NCBI GenBank assembly: GCA_029987315.1
Contig: DALTVZ010000172.1
Coordinates: 1 to 7,699, forward strand
Direction of reading: 5' to 3'
DNA from: Methanocorpusculum sp.
GTDB lineage: Archaea; Halobacteriota; Methanomicrobia; Methanomicrobiales; Methanocorpusculaceae
DNA length: 7,699 nt
Part shown: one piece after another, positions 6,848 through 7,699 of the stretch
Layout of the letters: every line of letters starts with the position of its first letter
Position numbering within the stretch: the stretch's first letter is position 1
The notes under the pieces: model-generated
The model's database searches: none
Seen by the model: the letters and a program-made list of their open reading frames with translations, nothing else
What the model was told of the DNA's origin: nothing
Program-made: the position numbers and the translations under genes

Positions 6848-6878
6848 GTTTACCTCACTATTAATGATTATGGTAAAC
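6848..6878. repeat. 7-bp inverted repeat in the divergent promoter region
   Basis: GTTTACC (6848-6854) and GGTAAAC (6872-6878) are a perfect inverted repeat with a 17-nt AT-rich spacer. The left arm overlaps the GAGGTAAAC ribosome-binding region of the Cas4-like gene; the right arm overlaps the first codons of the DUF3467 gene. It could be an operator for both genes or a chance match. Confidence 0.4.
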
Positions 6879-7163
6879 AATGAACTCAACGTCCAGATAC
6901 CGCAAAACCTTGACCCGGTGTATAGCAATATGATCCAGATCGCGTTCAAGGATGATGAGTTCACGATGATATTTTTGCATCATATCCCTGTTGGAAATCA
7001 GGCAAAAGCAAAGTCGATCGTCGCAATCAGCCCGATACATGCGAAGAAACTTCTTGCGGCCCTGCAAAAAAGCGTGAATGAGTACGAAGCGAAGTTTGGA
7101 CATATCTCGGTCGGGGCGCATGGACCCGAAAATGATACCTCGACCCTGCAAGGGTATTCATAA
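6870..7163 (+). CDS. DUF3467 family small protein
   Basis: This 97-residue soluble protein has no signal peptide or membrane helix. It resembles DUF3467 proteins, whose function is unknown, in NVQIPQNLDPVYSNMIQI near the start, then DEFTMIFLHHIPVGNQAKAKSI-like sequence, and a C-terminal helix after the SPIHAKKLL motif (LLAALQKSVNEYEAKFG). I chose ATG 6870 because the family similarity begins almost at once; ATG 6864 would add two residues, and the frame is open further upstream to 6777 across the divergent gene. No ribosome-binding site precedes either ATG and no good TATA box is visible, so the promoter is unclear. It is divergent from the Cas4-like gene, with 28 bp between start codons, and followed by tRNA-Thr. 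Common regulation with the Cas4-like gene is possible through the shared inverted repeat. Confidence 0.82.
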   Translation: MVNNELNVQIPQNLDPVYSNMIQIAFKDDEFTMIFLHHIPVGNQAKAKSIVAISPIHAKKLLAALQKSVNEYEAKFGHISVGAHGPENDTSTLQGYS

Positions 7164-7171
7164 ACCAATAA

Positions 7172-7180
7172 CTTATTTAT
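7172..7180 (+). promoter_or_regulatory. TATA-like box of tRNA-Thr
   Basis: CTTATTTAT, centred near 7176, lies about 40 bp before the mature tRNA. The usual spacing puts the start near 7202, giving a short 5' leader for RNase P to remove. It starts 8 bp after the DUF3467 stop codon. Confidence 0.5.
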
Positions 7181-7215
7181 TGTCCAACAGGCAATATGTT
7201 TGAGCACAGAAGCGT

Positions 7216-7287
7216 GCCGTCGTGGCTTAGCGGTATAGCGGCTGATTCGTAATCAGCAGGCCGAGGGTTCAAGTCCCTCCGACGGCT
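7216..7287 (+). tRNA. tRNA-Thr(CGT)
   Basis: The 72-nt gene folds as a cloverleaf. The acceptor arms GCCGTCG (7216-7222) and CGACGGC (7280-7286) pair fully, the D stem is GCT/AGC, and the anticodon stem is GCTGA/TCAGC around loop TTCGTAA. The variable loop is 5 nt and the T stem GAGGG/CCCTC holds loop TTCAAGT. The anticodon CGT reads the threonine codon ACG. The discriminator base is T, as usual for archaeal tRNA-Thr. There is no intron, and CCA is not encoded (TCA follows the discriminator). Confidence 0.97.
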
Positions 7288-7310
7288 TCACTACCTAATG
7301 TTCCATTCCC

Positions 7311-7323
7311 TCTTTCCTTTTTT
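7311..7323 (+). terminator. T-rich terminator after tRNA-Thr
   Basis: A pyrimidine tract ending in six T residues (7318-7323) begins 24 bp after the tRNA. T-runs without a hairpin are the normal stop signal for archaeal RNA polymerase. Confidence 0.5.
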
Positions 7324-7378
7324 AACACTTGTAAATTTCTAGATTGATCAGTATTCCAGGACACAACAAACCATCAGA

Positions 7379-7387
7379 GTATATAAG
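7379..7387 (+). promoter_or_regulatory. Strong TATA box in the noncoding region after tRNA-Thr
   Basis: GTATATAAG is the best TATA box in the window. The usual spacing predicts transcription starting near 7409. No convincing reading frame begins within 200 bp, so it may drive a noncoding RNA or a long leader for the gene at 7662. Confidence 0.5.
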
Positions 7388-7403
7388 ATAATCAATTGTA
7401 GGT

Positions 7404-7585
7404 CGGTTGGATAAAAATAGCAACCGTCAAATAACTCATCATTTTTCCACACACAAATCAAAAAATATTATTTTCACGTGAATGCACGTACACATCCCAC
7501 GCACGCACACAAACACAGAGTCGCTAAAACGTGTTTGAGTTTCTCCTCGCTCGATAAATCATAAGTCCGTTGTAAGACTTTTGTA
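7404..7585 (+). ncRNA. Candidate structured RNA or long leader
   Basis: This stretch has four perfect inverted repeats and no supported coding frame. CGGTTG/CAACCG is at 7404-7409 and 7421-7426. ACGTG/CACGT is at 7476-7480 and 7485-7489. CAAACAC/GTGTTTG is at 7510-7516 and 7531-7537, extendable by two pairs past one mismatch. AAGTC/GACTT is at 7563-7567 and 7576-7580, followed by two more T. A strong TATA box at 7379 would start transcription near 7409, which would cut off the first arm of the first repeat; that repeat may instead be a DNA site. The stretch 7475-7516 is a cytosine-rich alternating purine-pyrimidine tract (CAC and CGCAC units). It could be a small RNA, a leader of the gene at 7662, or unstructured spacer; no known RNA family is recognised. 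Confidence 0.25.
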
Positions 7586-7621
7586 TCTAGTATCCGTCTT
7601 GCTATCCTGCCGCACATAAGG

Positions 7622-7634
7622 TTAGTATATCTAA
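7622..7634 (+). promoter_or_regulatory. TATA-like box within a TTAG-N5-CTAA palindrome
   Basis: TTAGTATATCTAA contains AGTATATCT, centred near 7628, which predicts a start near 7654 and an 8-nt leader before ATG 7662. The flanking TTAG and CTAA arms make a palindrome over the box, a typical position for a repressor site. It shares TTAGTAT with the feo promoter. Confidence 0.4.
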
Positions 7635-7661
7635 AGGACGAGTCTTTAGTAAGGTAAAAAT

Positions 7662-7699
7662 ATGGACGACCAAACTATCACATCTCAAGAAACAAAAGG
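7662..7699 (+). CDS. Start of an unidentified gene (3' truncated)
   Basis: An ATG at 7662 opens a frame that runs off the window, giving MDDQTITSQETK and more. AAGGT (7651-7655) lies 6 nt upstream as a possible ribosome-binding site, and a TATA-like box lies about 34 bp upstream. The first 12 residues are polar and acidic, so it does not begin with a signal peptide or membrane helix. Too little is present to name a family. Confidence 0.45.
   Translation, partial: MDDQTITSQETK

Noticed and set aside
6842..6964. N-terminal extension of the Cas4-like protein to 6964
   Set aside because: The extra 41 residues overlap the divergent DUF3467 gene, look unlike the family, and a ribosome-binding site precedes ATG 6841.
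7478..7564. Small His-rich reading frames in the noncoding stretch (GTG 7478 to 7564; ATG 7482 to 7538)
   Set aside because: They are 28 and 18 codons long, have no ribosome-binding site, and their histidines follow from the CAC-rich base composition.
7216..7699. Integration site at the tRNA-Thr gene
   Set aside because: I found no repeat of the tRNA 3' end downstream and no integrase or phage gene in the window.

Overview
The window looks like chromosomal DNA from a euryarchaeon, most likely a methanogen of the Methanomicrobiales (a Methanocorpusculum-like genome is my guess from protein style and roughly balanced base composition; no database was consulted). The archaeal assignment rests on a diphthine synthase of archaeal size, a DUF357 protein, TATA-like boxes about 26 bp before likely start points with little or no leader, and a tRNA gene without an encoded CCA.

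Layout. Bases 1-701 (+) carry the C-terminal part of an MFS drug-type transporter, followed by a hairpin and T-run terminator. Bases 818-2161 (+) encode a class 3-like aldehyde dehydrogenase, probably on a leaderless transcript. Its stop codon overlaps that of the convergent DUF357 gene. From there to 6841 all genes lie on the minus strand. In transcription order they are a Cas4-like iron-sulfur protein (6841-6140), a DtxR-type regulator ending in a FeoA-like domain (6101-5403), the ferrous iron transporter FeoB (5406-3532), diphthine synthase (3467-2709) and a DUF357 protein (2715-2158). The regulator and feoB overlap by 4 nt, and diphthine synthase and DUF357 by 7 nt, so there are two tightly coupled pairs. 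On the plus strand, divergent from the Cas4-like gene, are a small DUF3467 protein (6870-7163) and tRNA-Thr(CGT) (7216-7287). The last 400 bases are noncoding, with a good TATA box and four short inverted repeats, and then a gene start at 7662 that runs off the window.

How the parts may work together. The regulator and FeoB form a self-contained iron uptake unit: the metal-sensing repressor probably controls its own promoter, where an imperfect palindrome lies between the TATA-like box and the start codon, and it supplies the only FeoA-like domain visible. Diphthine synthase modifies elongation factor 2, and its overlapping DUF357 partner may belong to the same process.

The points most worth a second look are the Cas4-like protein, which keeps all four cluster cysteines but seems to have lost its nuclease residues; the inverted repeat between it and the DUF3467 gene; the structured noncoding stretch after the tRNA; and the internal duplication in the DUF357 protein. 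I see no CRISPR array, insertion sequence or clear sign of an integrated element.
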